This document shows positions 38,481 to 50,054 of a stretch of 64,000 nucleotides of DNA, one piece after another. The position numbers were made by a program, and so were the translations under genes. Source of the stretch: Trogon surrucura (Eukaryota > Chordata > Aves > Trogoniformes > Trogonidae); assembly GCA_020746105.1 (NCBI GenBank), contig CM036617.1, positions 19,908,037-19,972,036 of the forward strand, given 5' to 3'. Below the pieces are notes generated by a model. It was given only the letters and a program-made list of their open reading frames with translations. It searched no databases and was not told the DNA's origin. Position 1 is the stretch's first letter, and each line of letters opens with the position of its first letter.

Positions 38481-39784
38481 TTTCAGAGCTGGATGTGTGT
38501 GCTACGGTTGCCTCTTTAGAAGAGCTTTAAAGAGATAGGTTTTTACAAGAGTCCACATACAGGTTAAAAGAAAGTTCTTCAGCATTTTAGTCACAGAGGG
38601 TGCATAGTATAGGAAAGAAAAGCTATTTATTCAGGCTTAATTTTTCTAATCAAACAAACCAAGAAAACGGCAAAGAGTCTACCCAACATTACCAGGGTCC
38701 CAGTTCAAAGTAACTTGTAACCTGCGTATCTGCAGAGTAGGAAAATTATCTGCATTTTACAGACACAGTCAGCCTCGCTTAGCTCTCTCTCTAACCCAGA
38801 TACTTCCGCTGAGAAGTAGAATGAAGGAGGGCATTTTCATCTTCAACCTTAACAATGTCTCTTTAAGGCTTTTTACAATTTCAGCTGAAGTAGGACTAAT
38901 TCGGACTGCTCACCTGTGGGTCACCACTTGCTTCCAGCTTCCTTTGTGTGTACGGACACAGGTGCCACACATCCTTCACAGTTTAATTTCCTTCTCCCTC
39001 AGCAAATAAAAGGTATCTTTCTTTTCACCTTTAACTCTCTAATAGATTGCAAGATACCAATGTCTGCCCTTTCTGTATCAGACATTGCATCACTACACCA
39101 TCCCATTGCTGTCTCGGGGCATTATGGGACTGCTGAAAGCAAAAGACAACGGGAGGCAATTGCCTGGCCTGGAAGCACACAGATTTCAGGTTGCTAGGGG
39201 TAGAGGGTTGTTAGAAATGGCAGACACTCATCTAGCTTGGGACAGATCAAGGATTAAATTTCCCAGAAGCTGTTGTCCTAGAAACTCTCTCAAAAATCCA
39301 ACCCAGCAACCCATTAAGTTTAAAAGCAAGCAAGCCAGCAACATGCAGATGAGCCAGCTCTGAGACTCAGTAATGACTCAATTCAAAATCATTGATGCCA
39401 AATACATATAACATCAGCACATCCTTGGGAAAAGCAAATCCTCATAAATCTGGGAAAAGAATTCCAGGCAGTTTTTGTAATGACATGTATTCACTGATAC
39501 CAGAAGGAAGAAAAACATACAAACTTGGCTCATGGTTATCGTTTCTACTAGTATGTAAAAGAATTACTCCAAAATAGGTGGATTCTCTTTGCCATCTTTG
39601 ATGACTGATGTCACAGATTACAAGATTACCTGCAAGCAAATGCCTTTCCGCTGACCAGAAATCCTTCCATAGTGATCCTATTCATTTCAGCCAGCATGCA
39701 TTCTGTGCAGTGTGAACAACTTCATCCCTCCTGGGGAGCTACATGGCACTAGTCTTTGACTCCTCAGAGCCTTCACAACACTTT
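38481..39784. other. Unrecognised non-coding stretch
   Basis: CTGCATTTTACAGACACAG at about 38751-38769 faintly resembles a reversed MIR core, but the surrounding bases do not support it. No gene is seen. Confidence 0.4.
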
Positions 39785-40865
39785 CATAGAATCACCACAG
39801 AGGTTGGAAAAGACCTGTAAGATCATCAAGTCCTTCTGTGAACCAAATACTACCATGGCTACTAAACTATGTCCTGAAGTGCCACATCTACACATTTTTT
39901 TAACACCTCCAGGGATAGTAACTCCACCACTTCACTGGACAGACTATTCCAATGTTTCACCACTCTTTCAGTAAAGAAATTTTTCCTAATACCCAATCTA
40001 AACCTCCTCTGGTGCAACCTGAGCTCATTTCCTCTCATCCTAGCACTAGTAACTTGGGAGAAGAGACCCATACCCACCTCACTACAACCTCCTTTCAGGT
40101 AGTTGTAAAGAGCAATGAGGTCTCCTCTTAGTCTCCTCCAGACTAAACAATCCCAGTTTCCTCAGCCACTCTTCATAAGACATGTTCTCTAGACCCCTCA
40201 ACAACTTCACTGCCCCTCTCTGGACCTGCTCCAGCACCTCAATATCCTTCTTATACTCTCACATCCAAAACTGAACACATTATTCAAGCTGTGGTGTCAC
40301 CAGTGCCGGGTACAGGGGCACAGTCTCTTCCCTGCTCCTGCTGGACACAGTATTTTGACACAGGCCAGGATGCCATTGGCCTTCTTGGCCACCTGGGCAC
40401 ACTGCTGGCTCATGCTCAGTCGGCTGTCCATCAACACCCCCAGGTCCCTCTCTGCCTGGCAACTCTCCAGCCACTCCTCCCGAGCCTGTAGCATTGTTGG
40501 AGGTTGTTGTGACTGAAATGCAGGACCCAGCACTTGGCCTTGTTAAGCTTCATACAAGTGGCCTATGCCCATTGATCCAGTTTGGACAGACCCCTCTGCA
40601 GAGCCTCCCTACCCTCCAGCAGATTAGCACTCCTGCTCAATTTGGTGTCATCTGCGAACTTACTGAGGGTGCACTCGATCCCCTCATCCAGATCATTGAT
40701 AAAGATATTAAATAAGACTGGCCTCAGAACTGAACCCTGGGGAATACCACTTGCCAGGGGCCACCAGCAAGATTTAACTCCATTCTCCACCACACTCTTG
40801 GGCTCAGCCATCCAGCCAGTTTTAAACCCACAAAGAGTACATCTGTCTAAGCCATGAGACACCAG
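39785..40865 (-). mobile_element. CR1 3' part of 1.1 kb, minus strand
   Basis: The + strand starts CATAGAATCACCACAGAGGT, the reversed tail and 3' UTR. The minus strand encodes [24 protein letters not shown], then an intact [10 protein letters not shown] active site (about 40650), then [20 protein letters not shown] and, after frame breaks, [20 protein letters not shown]. The three open pieces (40563-40862, 40297-40533, 39862-40077) lie in different frames. It is an old copy of the same group as 8687-9665. Confidence 0.92.
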
Positions 40866-41390
40866 CCTCTCTAGCAGAAAAGAAAAGAAGAAAGTCCTCT
40901 AGAGGAATAGTCCAGTTAGCAGAAGAGTCCACAACAGAAAATAGTGATACCAGTCTCTTAGGCTATTTACCTTATAAGTCTCTTGCATGGCAAACTGGTA
41001 ACTCTGATTTTAACATTAACTTGTGAAACAGTACCCAGTTACCATATATTTAGCACTTGTTTAGCTGTTCCCATTCCAACGTTCTGCTGAAACATCTGTC
41101 AAGCAAATCCTTCTCTCAGTGAAAAAAATAAGTCTAGAAAAAACCAACACGTCAAGCTTAATACCTTGGTGTGAACACAAAATGTCTCTATAGGATTTCC
41201 CTGACTTTCCCCAGCAATTAATCTGATTCATATGGTTTCCAGTAAACTGATGCCTCTTCTCTGGATAGTACTGGTCTGTGTCAACGTCTTGTTATAGGAA
41301 CAATCACTAGCACAGTTAGGCCAATATTTACAGTTCTAATATCTACACAGCTCTTAACATGGATGTGCATGTGGACCTGCCATAGAATCA
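40866..41390. other. Unrecognised stretch
   Basis: A purine tract (about 40876-40893) lies next to the CR1 5' edge. Nothing else is recognised. Confidence 0.4.
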
Positions 41391-41436
41391 CAGAATACAT
41401 TGGGTTGGAACGGACCTTTAAAGGTCCCCTAGACTA
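41391..41436 (-). mobile_element. Very short CR1 3' end
   Basis: CATAGAATCACAGAATACAT followed by TGGGTTGGAACGGACCTTTA and AAGGTCCCCTAG matches the last 45-50 bases of a CR1 in reverse. Nothing more of the element is present. Confidence 0.75.
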
Positions 41437-44400
41437 TGCAGCAGAGCATGTCATGTAGTGAGTATACTTCCAGATACCAGAGAAGAAGCAACTGAGGTGT
41501 ACTGAAGAAGCTGGCAGGAGACTGCAGGCTGAGGGATGGGAAATGATTCTTCCTGCAGGCTGGATCCAACCTACAGAATGCCTGGGGTCCTCTGCTTCAT
41601 CGTGAACCCTTCACTGGGCACCTCCTGGGCATCAGTCCTTCTGCAATGCTTTTCAATGAGACTTCCCAGGAAGAAAAAAAAAAAAGGTGCAAAAGTGCCT
41701 CTTCCATTACAGTCCCTGACTTACTCCTGACTGAGCATTAAGAGACTGTCCTCCAGAGCATTTACACACTGATGGTTGACAGCATGCATAATGGCATCAC
41801 CAGTTGTAACATCAACAAAAGATTTGAGCCTAACAGTATAGTTAAATCATCACTTTAAAAGTATCTCTATGTCTTGATGTTTTGTGGCTTTCCCTTCCCT
41901 TCCATTCCCTCCCTTTCTATATAGTTGATGACAGAACTTGAGGAATAGCAAACAGGGGAATGAGAATCAAACTAAAAGAATTAGTTGCAAATCTCAGAAC
42001 CAGATAAACTGCCTCAAAAAACCCTAGCATTTTAGTACAAAATTATGAAAATGAACTATACTCTTAAGCTACTTTCAGCAGATGAGCTCCTCCACATATC
42101 TGTCCTAGGCATTTTGAACAGAACAGAACTGAGGGATAGAGTTAAGCCACGCTTGGGTAACAGGAGATATAATAAATAGCAGACATGGTAACAGAAGCAA
42201 TAATGTTTTTATACTGCCGTCTGGAAAAACTTATTAGTATTTTTTCCATTTTGCAATTTTCCCCATAGCAGTGTTAAAGAATGACACACACTCTACCTGT
42301 AGGGTTTATGAGAAGGGCACCACATGCTTTCTACATGAGAAGATATTCACAGTCTTTGCACCATCAAATCAGCAGTTTCCTAATTCCATATAGTTTGTTT
42401 ACCCAACAAATATGTGTTCTGGACAGGGTACTTGCCAAATGCTGGTCACTGAGTTGTTAGTGCCCATTGTTTCCTGCCAAACAAAACTGAAGCATATGCT
42501 TTTTTAACAAAATTGCACAGAAAGACATGCTAGAGCCCTCTATTAAAAAAAAAAAAAAAATGGAGACTCTAAATGAAATCACAGCTCTTTATTTAAGCAG
42601 TATCACAATCAACTTGATAATGTTTCAGTTTTTCTATTACTACCAGCTGTGGATGCAGAGTAAGCCCAAACTCCATGCAATACGGTCTTATTTTATCTAA
42701 CATTTTAAATGTAAATTGTGTCCAAAAGGCTTTACAGACGTAAATACGTGGCTACAGGGAAAAACAGCAGAGTCTGAGAGAAGTGAAGACGACCAACATA
42801 TAAATGGAGACTGGAGAGGCGAAAGGATGCAGGTATTCTTGGAGGCAGCCACTACAGAGGATTACAGTCAGAAGGACAGTGGCTGGGGAAGAGCCTCTGC
42901 ACACAAGGTTCATGTAAGCTTAGCAGGAACTGTAAACCTAAGGGCTGACCTGATATTATACCAAACACTTCTCGAAAGGTACTTCCCTGTGAATAAAGGC
43001 TGCCCTGAAGCTCTCAGCCAATCAAGCTGGTTGGATGCCTCTTGAGAACAAGGTTTCAGTTGAAGCAGAGCTCCATTAAAGGCAAACAACTCTTCAAATA
43101 ATCCATCTAACACAAACTAATAAAGGCAGATGAACCATACGTGCATTTTTGTGGCAATAAAGGAAATGAATTATGCGGCTGTGAACTCAGAACTGTTTTA
43201 AGTCTACTGCTAACTGTGGGTTCTGTTCTTTGCTGTATGTTTCAGCTAATGAGATGAGAAAGTATCAGAACAAAACAGTGCAAATTTGCTGACTGTCATT
43301 AGAAATGCACAACAAATTGACAGCAAATAGGTATTTCAGAAACAGTAGAGCACCACTACACTAGATTTATTCAGCTATTGTGCCATGTTACATATCATTT
43401 AAGCACAAAAGGAAAATTCCTTAGCTGATCTTCATGATTTACATAGGTATCGGTAGATTAGGCAAAATATTGATTATCATTAACTGTTGCACATTTTTAT
43501 AGAAGTTGTTCCTGTCTTCCTTGTAACAGAGGAGAAATTATAGAAATTTACCATGGATATTTAAATAAACCTGTCTTTAAAATCTAAAAAAAAGAAAGGA
43601 AAATTCTTAATTTAGAAGAAGGGATTGATTTAAGTTATTTATACATGGCAAAGAAATCTACTTTCACTCTAAAGCAAATGTCCCAGAAAAAGTCTTCCCA
43701 TATCTACTCCAGACAATGATATATGAATTGCAGTAATAACACAGATGCTACAGGGCTTTGGCCTTACATAAATTCCGATTTCTGGATCTTAAAATGAATA
43801 CCTTCTGAGTAATCATAATGTAATTACTTAAACCAGATTACTTGATTAGAGTGGCATGTTAATATAAGAATCTTGTCATTTAGAATTTGCTCTTAACTCT
43901 CTTCCCTTTCTCTTTGGGTAATCATCATTGCAGTAATGACAGCGATAAAGGCCCATATGTTTCTTTGTCTTAACACGCTGCTGATTGAGGGAGCGTGGTG
44001 CAAGTTAATGTAAAATGAGCTTCACAGCACACCGTGCCAGATAAAAATGCCTACACAGAATTATGCGAGAGCAGTCACAGCCCCAGAAAGCAGGGCACCT
44101 GGAAGGCTGCCAGCCAAGATGGGGGCACGGCCCATCGGGAATCGCAGAACCAGCGGGGAGCGGGAGGGGGGATGCACGACACAGGCTTTGCCACGTGATT
44201 TCTTCATCATAACCACAGACACCTACGCTCATTAAGATGAAAGAGGCTAATGCTGTCTGATGGGGTATTAATGTGCAATGTGCAGGAAACACATGCTGCA
44301 GATGTCCCGGTCAGCATAAAATACAGTTTTTGAAAGCTGGCAGCGCCGTGAACGGAGGTCGCTCATGTGTGTAGCCCACCCCTTGTCTGAAGGCACATCT

Positions 44401-45180
44401 ACTGCTGGTGTAACTGCACCGATGCAATTCCCTCAGGTAAGTATGGTCCATGCCAATGCTGAATGACTTCTACAGCAGTACTGCAAGTTGTGTCTGCAAC
44501 TAAGGCTTTGCACCAGAACAGACGTCCTATGGCTGAACTTCAGGTGCAGAGGAGTATGAAAAATCAGCACACATTACTGGCCTGCAACTGTGGCCCTTGG
44601 AGTGCTCTGCACTAATTTTTAATGATCACAGTTAAGAGAACAGATTGAAAGAGGTTTATTAGAAGAACTGGTGTCATGTAATAGGAAGCTCTTTGCAAAA
44701 GTCTTTGCTGTTCAGAAAGGAGAAGGATGTTTTCATGGCTGTATTTTAGCACTTCTGCAGCTACTCAGACGCATCTTCTTGCTCTTACTATCTGCTCACA
44801 GACAACAGTGGGCCTTGTCACATAGCTGCACAAGCTGCTTTCCCAGGTTTGTTTACTTGTTCCCACCTTAATCTAAACACTTTTTGCAGGATGAGGGAGC
44901 ACCTACCTTCATCCTCTTGCTGTGCTCCTTGCAATGTGAGAAAACAAAAGGTGGTTGGCTTTCTCTTTCAAAGGCTAATCTCCATGTATCACTCCTTGAT
45001 GGTGGATGCTGCTTGCATCGTATGCTGTAATTTTTCCTTTAGCAGTATAAATTTAATTTCTACCATTTAGAAGAAAAATTATGTGCAGGGCTGGCAGTTG
45101 TCATGTGAGTGTTACACATGCTATGCTGACCCATATGCTTAAACAACCACTCAGTATGTCCCCTGCTAATATGTACAAGG
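41437..45180. other. Unrecognised non-coding stretch
   Basis: It contains A runs (about 41672-41684 and 42545-42560), a C/T tract at 41890-41918 and an open frame at 42716-43045 (plus, 109 codons) without any recognised domain. The segment 44030-44400 is unusually GC- and CpG-rich for this neighbourhood. No gene is supported. Confidence 0.45.
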
Positions 45181-45270
45181 ATCATAGAATCATAGAATCA
45201 TAGAATGTTAGGGATTGGAAGGGACCTCGAAAGATCATCAAGTCCAATCCCCCTGCCAGAGCAGGAATGC

Positions 45271-48154
45271 CTAGACTATGCCCCACAGGAACGTGTCCAG
45301 GCAGGTCTTCAATGTCTCCAGAGAAGGAGACTCCACAGCCTCTCTGCGCAGCCTGTTCCAGGGCTCCGTCACCCTCACTGAGAAGAAGTTTCTTCTCGAG
45401 TTTAAGCGGAACCTCTTATGTTCCAGTTTCAGCCCATTACCCCTTGTCCTATCAGTGGTTGTCACCGAGAAGAGCCTGGCTCCATCCTCGTGACACTCAC
45501 CCTTGATATATTTGTAAATATTAATGAGGTCACCCCTCAGCCTCCTCTTCTCCAAACTAAAGAGCCCCAGCTCCTTCAGTCTTTTCTCATAAGGGAGATG
45601 CTCCACTCCCTTAATCATCCTAGTTGCCCTGTGCTGGACTCTCTCCAGCAGTTCCCTGTCTTTCTTGAACTGAGGGGCCCAGAACTGGACACAGTATTCC
45701 AGATGGGGTCTCACCAGGGCAGAGTAGAGGGGAAGGAGGACCTCTCTCGACCTACTAACCACCCCCCTTCTAATACACCCCAGGATGCCATTGGCCTTCC
45801 TGGCCACAAGGGCACAGTGCTGGCTCATGGTCATCCTGCTGTCCACCAAGACTCCCAGGTCCCTTTCCTCTGTGCTGCTCTCTAATAAGTCATTCCCCAA
45901 CTTATACTGGAACCTGGGGTTGTTCCTACCCAGATGCAAGACCCTACATTTACCCTTGTTGTATTTCATTTAATTTTTCCCCGCCCAACACTCCAGCCTG
46001 TCCAGGTCTCGCTGGATGGCAGCACAGCCTTCTGGTGTGTCAGCCACTCCTCCCAGCTTGGTGTCATCAGCAAACTTGCTGATAGTACTCTCTAGTCCCT
46101 CATCCAAGTCATCGATGAATATATTGAATAATACTGGTCCCAGTACCGACCCTTGAGGCACTCCACTGGATACAGGTCTCCAACCAGACTCCGCCCCATT
46201 GACCACAACTCTTTGGCTTCTTCCCCTTAGCCAGTTCGCAGTCCACCTCACTACCCGAGAGTCTAGACCACACTTCCTCAGTTTAGCAGCAAGGATGCTG
46301 TGGGAGACTGTGTCATATGCTTTACTGAAGTCAAGGTAGACCACATCCACCGCTCGGCCATCATCTATCCACCTTGTTATATCCTCATAAAAGGCTATGA
46401 GGTTAGTCAAGCACGACTTCCCTTTGGTGAAGCCATGTTGACTGTCTCTAATGACCCTCTTATCCCTGATATGCCTTGAGATGGCACCAAGGATAAGTCG
46501 TTCCATCACTTTCCCAGGGATGGAGGTGAGGCTGACCGGTCTATAGTTACCCGGGTCCTCCTTCTTGCCCTTTTTGAAGACTGGAGTGACATTTGCTTCC
46601 CTCCAGTCCTCAGGCACCTCTCCTGTCTCCCAAGACTTGGTAAAGATGATGGAGAGTGGTCTAGCAATGACATCAGCCACCTCCCTCAGCACCCGTGCAT
46701 GCATCCCGTCTGGACCCATGGATTTATGGATGTCCAGATTGCTTAATTGGTCCCTAACCCAGTCCTCATCGACTAAAGCATACTCCTCCACTGCCCTGAC
46801 TTCCTCTGGGGCCTCAGGGGAACGGGGCTCCTCAGGACAGCCTCCGGCAGAGTAGACAGAGACAAAGAAGGCATTCAGTAACTGCCTTCTCTGTATCATG
46901 TGTCACCAAGGCACCCACCTCATTCATCAGTGGGCCTACATTGCCTCTGGTGTTAGTTTTATCTGCCACATATTTGAAAAAACTCTTCCTGTTGTCCTTG
47001 ACCCCTCTCGCCAGGTTCAATTCAAGGGAGGTCTTTGCTTTCCTAGTTGCCTCCCTACATCCTCGGACAACAGCCTTATATTCTTCCCAAGTGGCCAGCC
47101 CCGCCTTCCAAGATCTGTAAATTCTCCTCTTGCCCTTGAGCTTACCCAGCAGATCCCTGTTTAGCCACGCAGGTCTCCTGGCTCCCTTCCTTGACTTCCT
47201 ACGTGTCGGGATGCTCTGATCTTGAGCACGGTAGAAGCAGTCCCTGAACGCTAACCAACTATCTAGGGCCCCTTTACCTTCAAGCAGCCTTGCCCATGGG
47301 ATTTTCTCTAGTAATTGCTTGAAAAATCCAAAGTTTGCCTTGGCAAAGTCCAGGGTTGCAATTCTGCTTGCTATTTTGTTTCTGCTACATGAGATCTTGA
47401 ACTCCACCATTTCATGGTCACTGCAGCCAAGGCAGCCCTCAACCTTTACTGCTTCAACCAGATCCTCCTTGTTAGCGAGGATGAGGTCCAGCAGTGCTCC
47501 TCTCCTAGTCGGCTCCTCCACCATTTGCATCAGAAAATTATCATCGATGCACTGGAGGAACCTCCTGGACTGTGGCTGGCTGGCTGAGTTGTCCTTCCAG
47601 CAAATATCAGGGAAGTTAAAATCCCGCCCGACAACCAGGGCCTGTGATTGTGAGACCGCTCTCAGCTGCCTGTAGAAGGCCTCATCAACTTCCTCACCCT
47701 GATCTGGTGGCCTGTAATAGACACCCACAACAGTATCTCTCCTGCCAGCCTGCCCCTTAATTCTAACCCATACACTCTCAACTTGCTCCTCATCCATGCC
47801 TGGATGGTATTCAAGACATTGTAGTTGCTCTTTCACGTAAAGAGCGACTCCACCACCTCGCCTGGCTGGCCTGTCTTTCCTGAAAAGGACATAGCCACCC
47901 ATGACCACATTCCAGTCATGTGAGCTGTCCCACCATGTCTCTGTAATTGCCACCAGATCATAATCTCCTGCCCGAACCCAGGTTTCTAGCTCCTCCTGCT
48001 TATTCCCCATGCTGCGTGCATTGGTGTATAAGCATTTCAGGGAGCAAGCTGAGCACACTGATCTCACCCTAGGGGGATGGAAGGCCACCCGGTCCTCATA
48101 ATTTCTAGAGCACTGCCCCGCCGCAATCCCAGCTATAACCCCATCCCCCTTCAT
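45271..48154 (-). pseudogene. CR1 ORF2, AP endonuclease-reverse transcriptase, two lesions
   Basis: ORF2p nicks target DNA with its AP-type endonuclease and copies the element RNA from the nick. From the ATG at 48152-48154 the endonuclease motifs are LYTNARS, ITETWWD, DFNFPDICW and CSDHEMVEF. The residue just before DFN is Arg where Gly is usual (GRDFN). The RT follows: [66 protein letters not shown] and FADD (46063-46074). Lesion 1 is a 2-bp deletion at about 46882 (AACTGCC against AACTCTGCC in copy 2). Lesion 2 is TTA>TAA at 45970-45972, exactly where copy 2 has Leu. Without these the frame would be about 961 codons, near the usual CR1 length. Downstream the thumb/C-terminal region ([34 protein letters not shown]) is open to the stop at 45271. 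Confidence 0.93.
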
Positions 48155-48156
48155 AT

Positions 48157-49188
48157 CTAGTTTAAAGAACGCTCTATGAGTCCCGCCAGCTCATGGCCAA
48201 GGATCCTTTCTTCCCTTTGTGTCATTTGAACCCCAGCTTGTTTCAGTAGATCAGGTGCCCTGTAGATCTCCCCATGGTTAAAAAATCCAAAGCTAGACCG
48301 CTGGCACCACCCCTTTAGCCAAGTGTTAATCTGCTGCACTTTGTCAAACCTTCCACTATTTTCCCTCATAATTGAAGGAATAGAGGCAAACACAACCTGT
48401 GCGCCTGATCCTTCTAGCATCCGCCCCAGTGCCCTAAAGTCCCTTTTGATTGCTTCTGGCCGTCTCTCTACTATCTCATCATTACCGATCTGCATAACCA
48501 AAAGCGGGTAATAGTCCGTGGGTTTGACCAGACCAGGAAGCTTCTTGCTAACATCCTTAACTCGGGCCCCAGGGAGGCAGCAGACTTCCCTGTGGGTCGG
48601 ATCAGGGCGGCAGACAGGGCCCTCTGTTCCCCTCAAGACGGAGTCTCCAATTACAATTACCCTCCCTTTTTTCTTAGATGAAGAAGTCCTAATGCGTGTA
48701 TCCGAGCGACTCACCCTAGACAGCCCTATGGGTGAACCCTCCACTGACTCTTCCTTGGCCTGGCTCTCATTGTCTAGAGCCCCATACCTGTTTTGCAGGG
48801 GCAACCGGGCAGGTGAGGGAGGCCGGGCAGGGATTTTCCTTCCTCTCCTGGCAGGCACCTGCTTCCACTCTTCCCTATCCTTTAGGTCCCCCCCTTTTGC
48901 CTGATGGCCAGAGGTGGGGGGATATTCAGCTCTTTGCAGAGCTTGCTGCTCGCCATTCAGGACGTGACTCCACCGATCTGTCTCTCTCTCCGACTCCCTA
49001 ATGCTCCTCAGCCTTTCTACTTCCTCCTTCAGTTCAGCCACCAGGCTGAGCAGATCGCTCACCTGGTCACATCGGACACAAGTGTCACTTCCACTACCCT
49101 CCATGGCCAGTGCCAGGCTCCGGCATTCTCTGCAGCCCGAGGCCTGAACACCCACATGCTTACGTGGGGCCTCTGTCTGGGTGCCCAC
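48157..49188 (-). CDS. CR1 ORF1 protein, zinc motif + coiled coil + SGNH-esterase-like domain
   Basis: CR1 ORF1 proteins bind RNA and are thought to help form the retrotransposition complex; the C-terminal domain is an esterase of the SGNH family. The frame is open for 343 codons from 49188, but the codon there is GTG (VGTQTE). The first ATG is residue 29 (49104), so the natural start was probably lost by 5' truncation. Visible parts are C19-x2-C22...C37-x2-C40 (zinc-binding type), a leucine/glutamate-rich coiled coil (about 43-70), a basic proline-rich linker (110-130), GDS with the nucleophile candidate Ser183, and GNDE at 235-238. Where the family has a catalytic Asp-x-x-His near the C-terminus this copy has A318-G-V-Q321, so the esterase should be dead. 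The stop TAG (48157-48159) is 2 bases from the ORF2 ATG. Confidence 0.85.
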   Translation of the reverse strand: MGTQTEAPRKHVGVQASGCRECRSLALAMEGSGSDTCVRCDQVSDLLSLVAELKEEVERLRSIRESERETDRWSHVLNGEQQALQRAEYPPTSGHQAKGGDLKDREEWKQVPARRGRKIPARPPSPARLPLQNRYGALDNESQAKEESVEGSPIGLSRVSRSDTRIRTSSSKKKGRVIVIGDSVLRGTEGPVCRPDPTHREVCCLPGARVKDVSKKLPGLVKPTDYYPLLVMQIGNDEIVERRPEAIKRDFRALGRMLEGSGAQVVFASIPSIMRENSGRFDKVQQINTWLKGWCQRSSFGFFNHGEIYRAPDLLKQAGVQMTQREERILGHELAGLIERSLN

Positions 49189-49205
49189 AGCTTTTCTAAC
49201 AACCT

Positions 49206-49585
49206 TGAAAGCAAAAATATCTTCAAGGCAATGCCCTCATGCTTATATTTTTCTCATGAGGAATGATTAAAAACTGTATCCATGAGAGACAGAAAGGAAA
49301 TAAAGACAGGGCAGAAAGAGCTGTTACAATGCTACACTAAGTCACTCCTGGCATTTCAAATACTTTATCAGGTTCAGTGTGTACATGCGAAAATCACTGG
49401 CAGACACATTTTCAAACTAACTATGAGTCTGCATGAACTTCATTTATGTAGAGAGAAGTTCAGTTTAAAATAACTTGGCCTTGGTTTCTTCAAAGGTGTT
49501 GAGCATCACTGTTTCACATTGACCTGAATCTGTGCTATGGATGCTTTACCCTTTCGAAAACCAGTCCCATACTAGCCACACAACA
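49206..49585. other. Spacer between two opposed CR1 copies
   Basis: Flanking DNA upstream of the young CR1. No known repeat or gene is seen. Confidence 0.4.
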
Positions 49586-50054
49586 TCTGGGCCCCTCAGT
49601 TCAGGAAAGGTATTGAAGTGCTGGAGCGGGTCCAGAGAAGAGCAACAAGACTGGTGAAGGGACTGGAACACAAGACCTATGGGGAGAGGCTGAGGGAGCT
49701 GGGGTTGTTTAGTCTGGAGAAGAGGAGGCTTAGAGGTGACCTCATCACTCTCAGGTGGGAACTGGTCTCTTCTCCCAGGCAGTTAGCAACAGGACAAGGG
49801 GGCACGGCCTTAAGCTCCGCCAGGGAAAATTTAGACTGGATATTAGAAAGAAATTCTTTACAGAGAGAGTGGTCAGGCATTGGAATGGCCTGCCCAGGGA
49901 GGTGGTGGATTCACCATCCCTGGAGGTTTTTAAACTGAGATTGGACATGGCACTTAGTGCCATGATCTAGTAAACGGACTGGAGTTGGACCAAGGGTTGG
50001 ACTTGATGATCTCTGAGGTCTCTTCCAACCCAATCGATTCTATGATTCTATGAT
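49586..50054 (+). mobile_element. CR1 3' end, another subfamily, with internal deletion
   Basis: It begins TCTGGGCCCCTCAGTTCAGG, encoding WAPQFRKGIEVLERVQRRATRL, then [15 protein letters not shown]. At about 49757 the sequence jumps from CTCATCACTCTC to GTGGGAACTGGTCTCTTCTC. This loses the [12 protein letters not shown] segment (about 35 bases) and shifts the frame, so the rest ([27 protein letters not shown]) reads in another frame from 49755 to 49970. It ends AACCCAATCGATTCTATGATTCTATGAT. The body is well preserved, indicating moderate age. Confidence 0.93.

Larger units (their letters stand above)
45181..49205 (-). mobile_element. CR1: Nearly complete young CR1 LINE (copy 1)
   Basis: This is the largest element of the window, about 4.0 kb, read on the minus strand: ORF1 (49188 to 48157), 2 bases, ORF2 (48154 to 45271), a short 3' UTR and a tail of about three ATTCTATG units (45181-45207). 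It appears to begin inside the ORF1 N-terminus near 49205 (VVRKAVGTQTEA), so the 5' UTR and promoter are missing. ORF1 is open. ORF2 is broken by one 2-bp deletion and one nonsense codon. Compared by eye with the copy at 54314-56630 the two differ at only about one or two bases per hundred, so both belong to one recently active subfamily. Confidence 0.95.

Noticed and set aside
38701..38800. Reversed MIR-like CTGCATTTTACAGACACAG
   Set aside because: Only about 20 bases look similar; the flanking sequence does not follow the SINE consensus.
42716..43045. 109-codon frame as a hidden exon or gene
   Set aside because: No recognisable domain and no consistent splice sites around it.
45181..45240. 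Target-site duplication for the large CR1 copy
   Set aside because: A CAAGG near the tail also occurs beyond the 5' end (about 49232), but it is only five bases and the 5' edge is uncertain, so it is not reliable.
46565..46855. Plus-strand open frames overlapping the CR1 copies (also 45418-45885, 54561-55028 and 55708-55998)
   Set aside because: They are antisense shadows of the conserved ORF2 coding strand and recur in both copies only because the copies are homologous.
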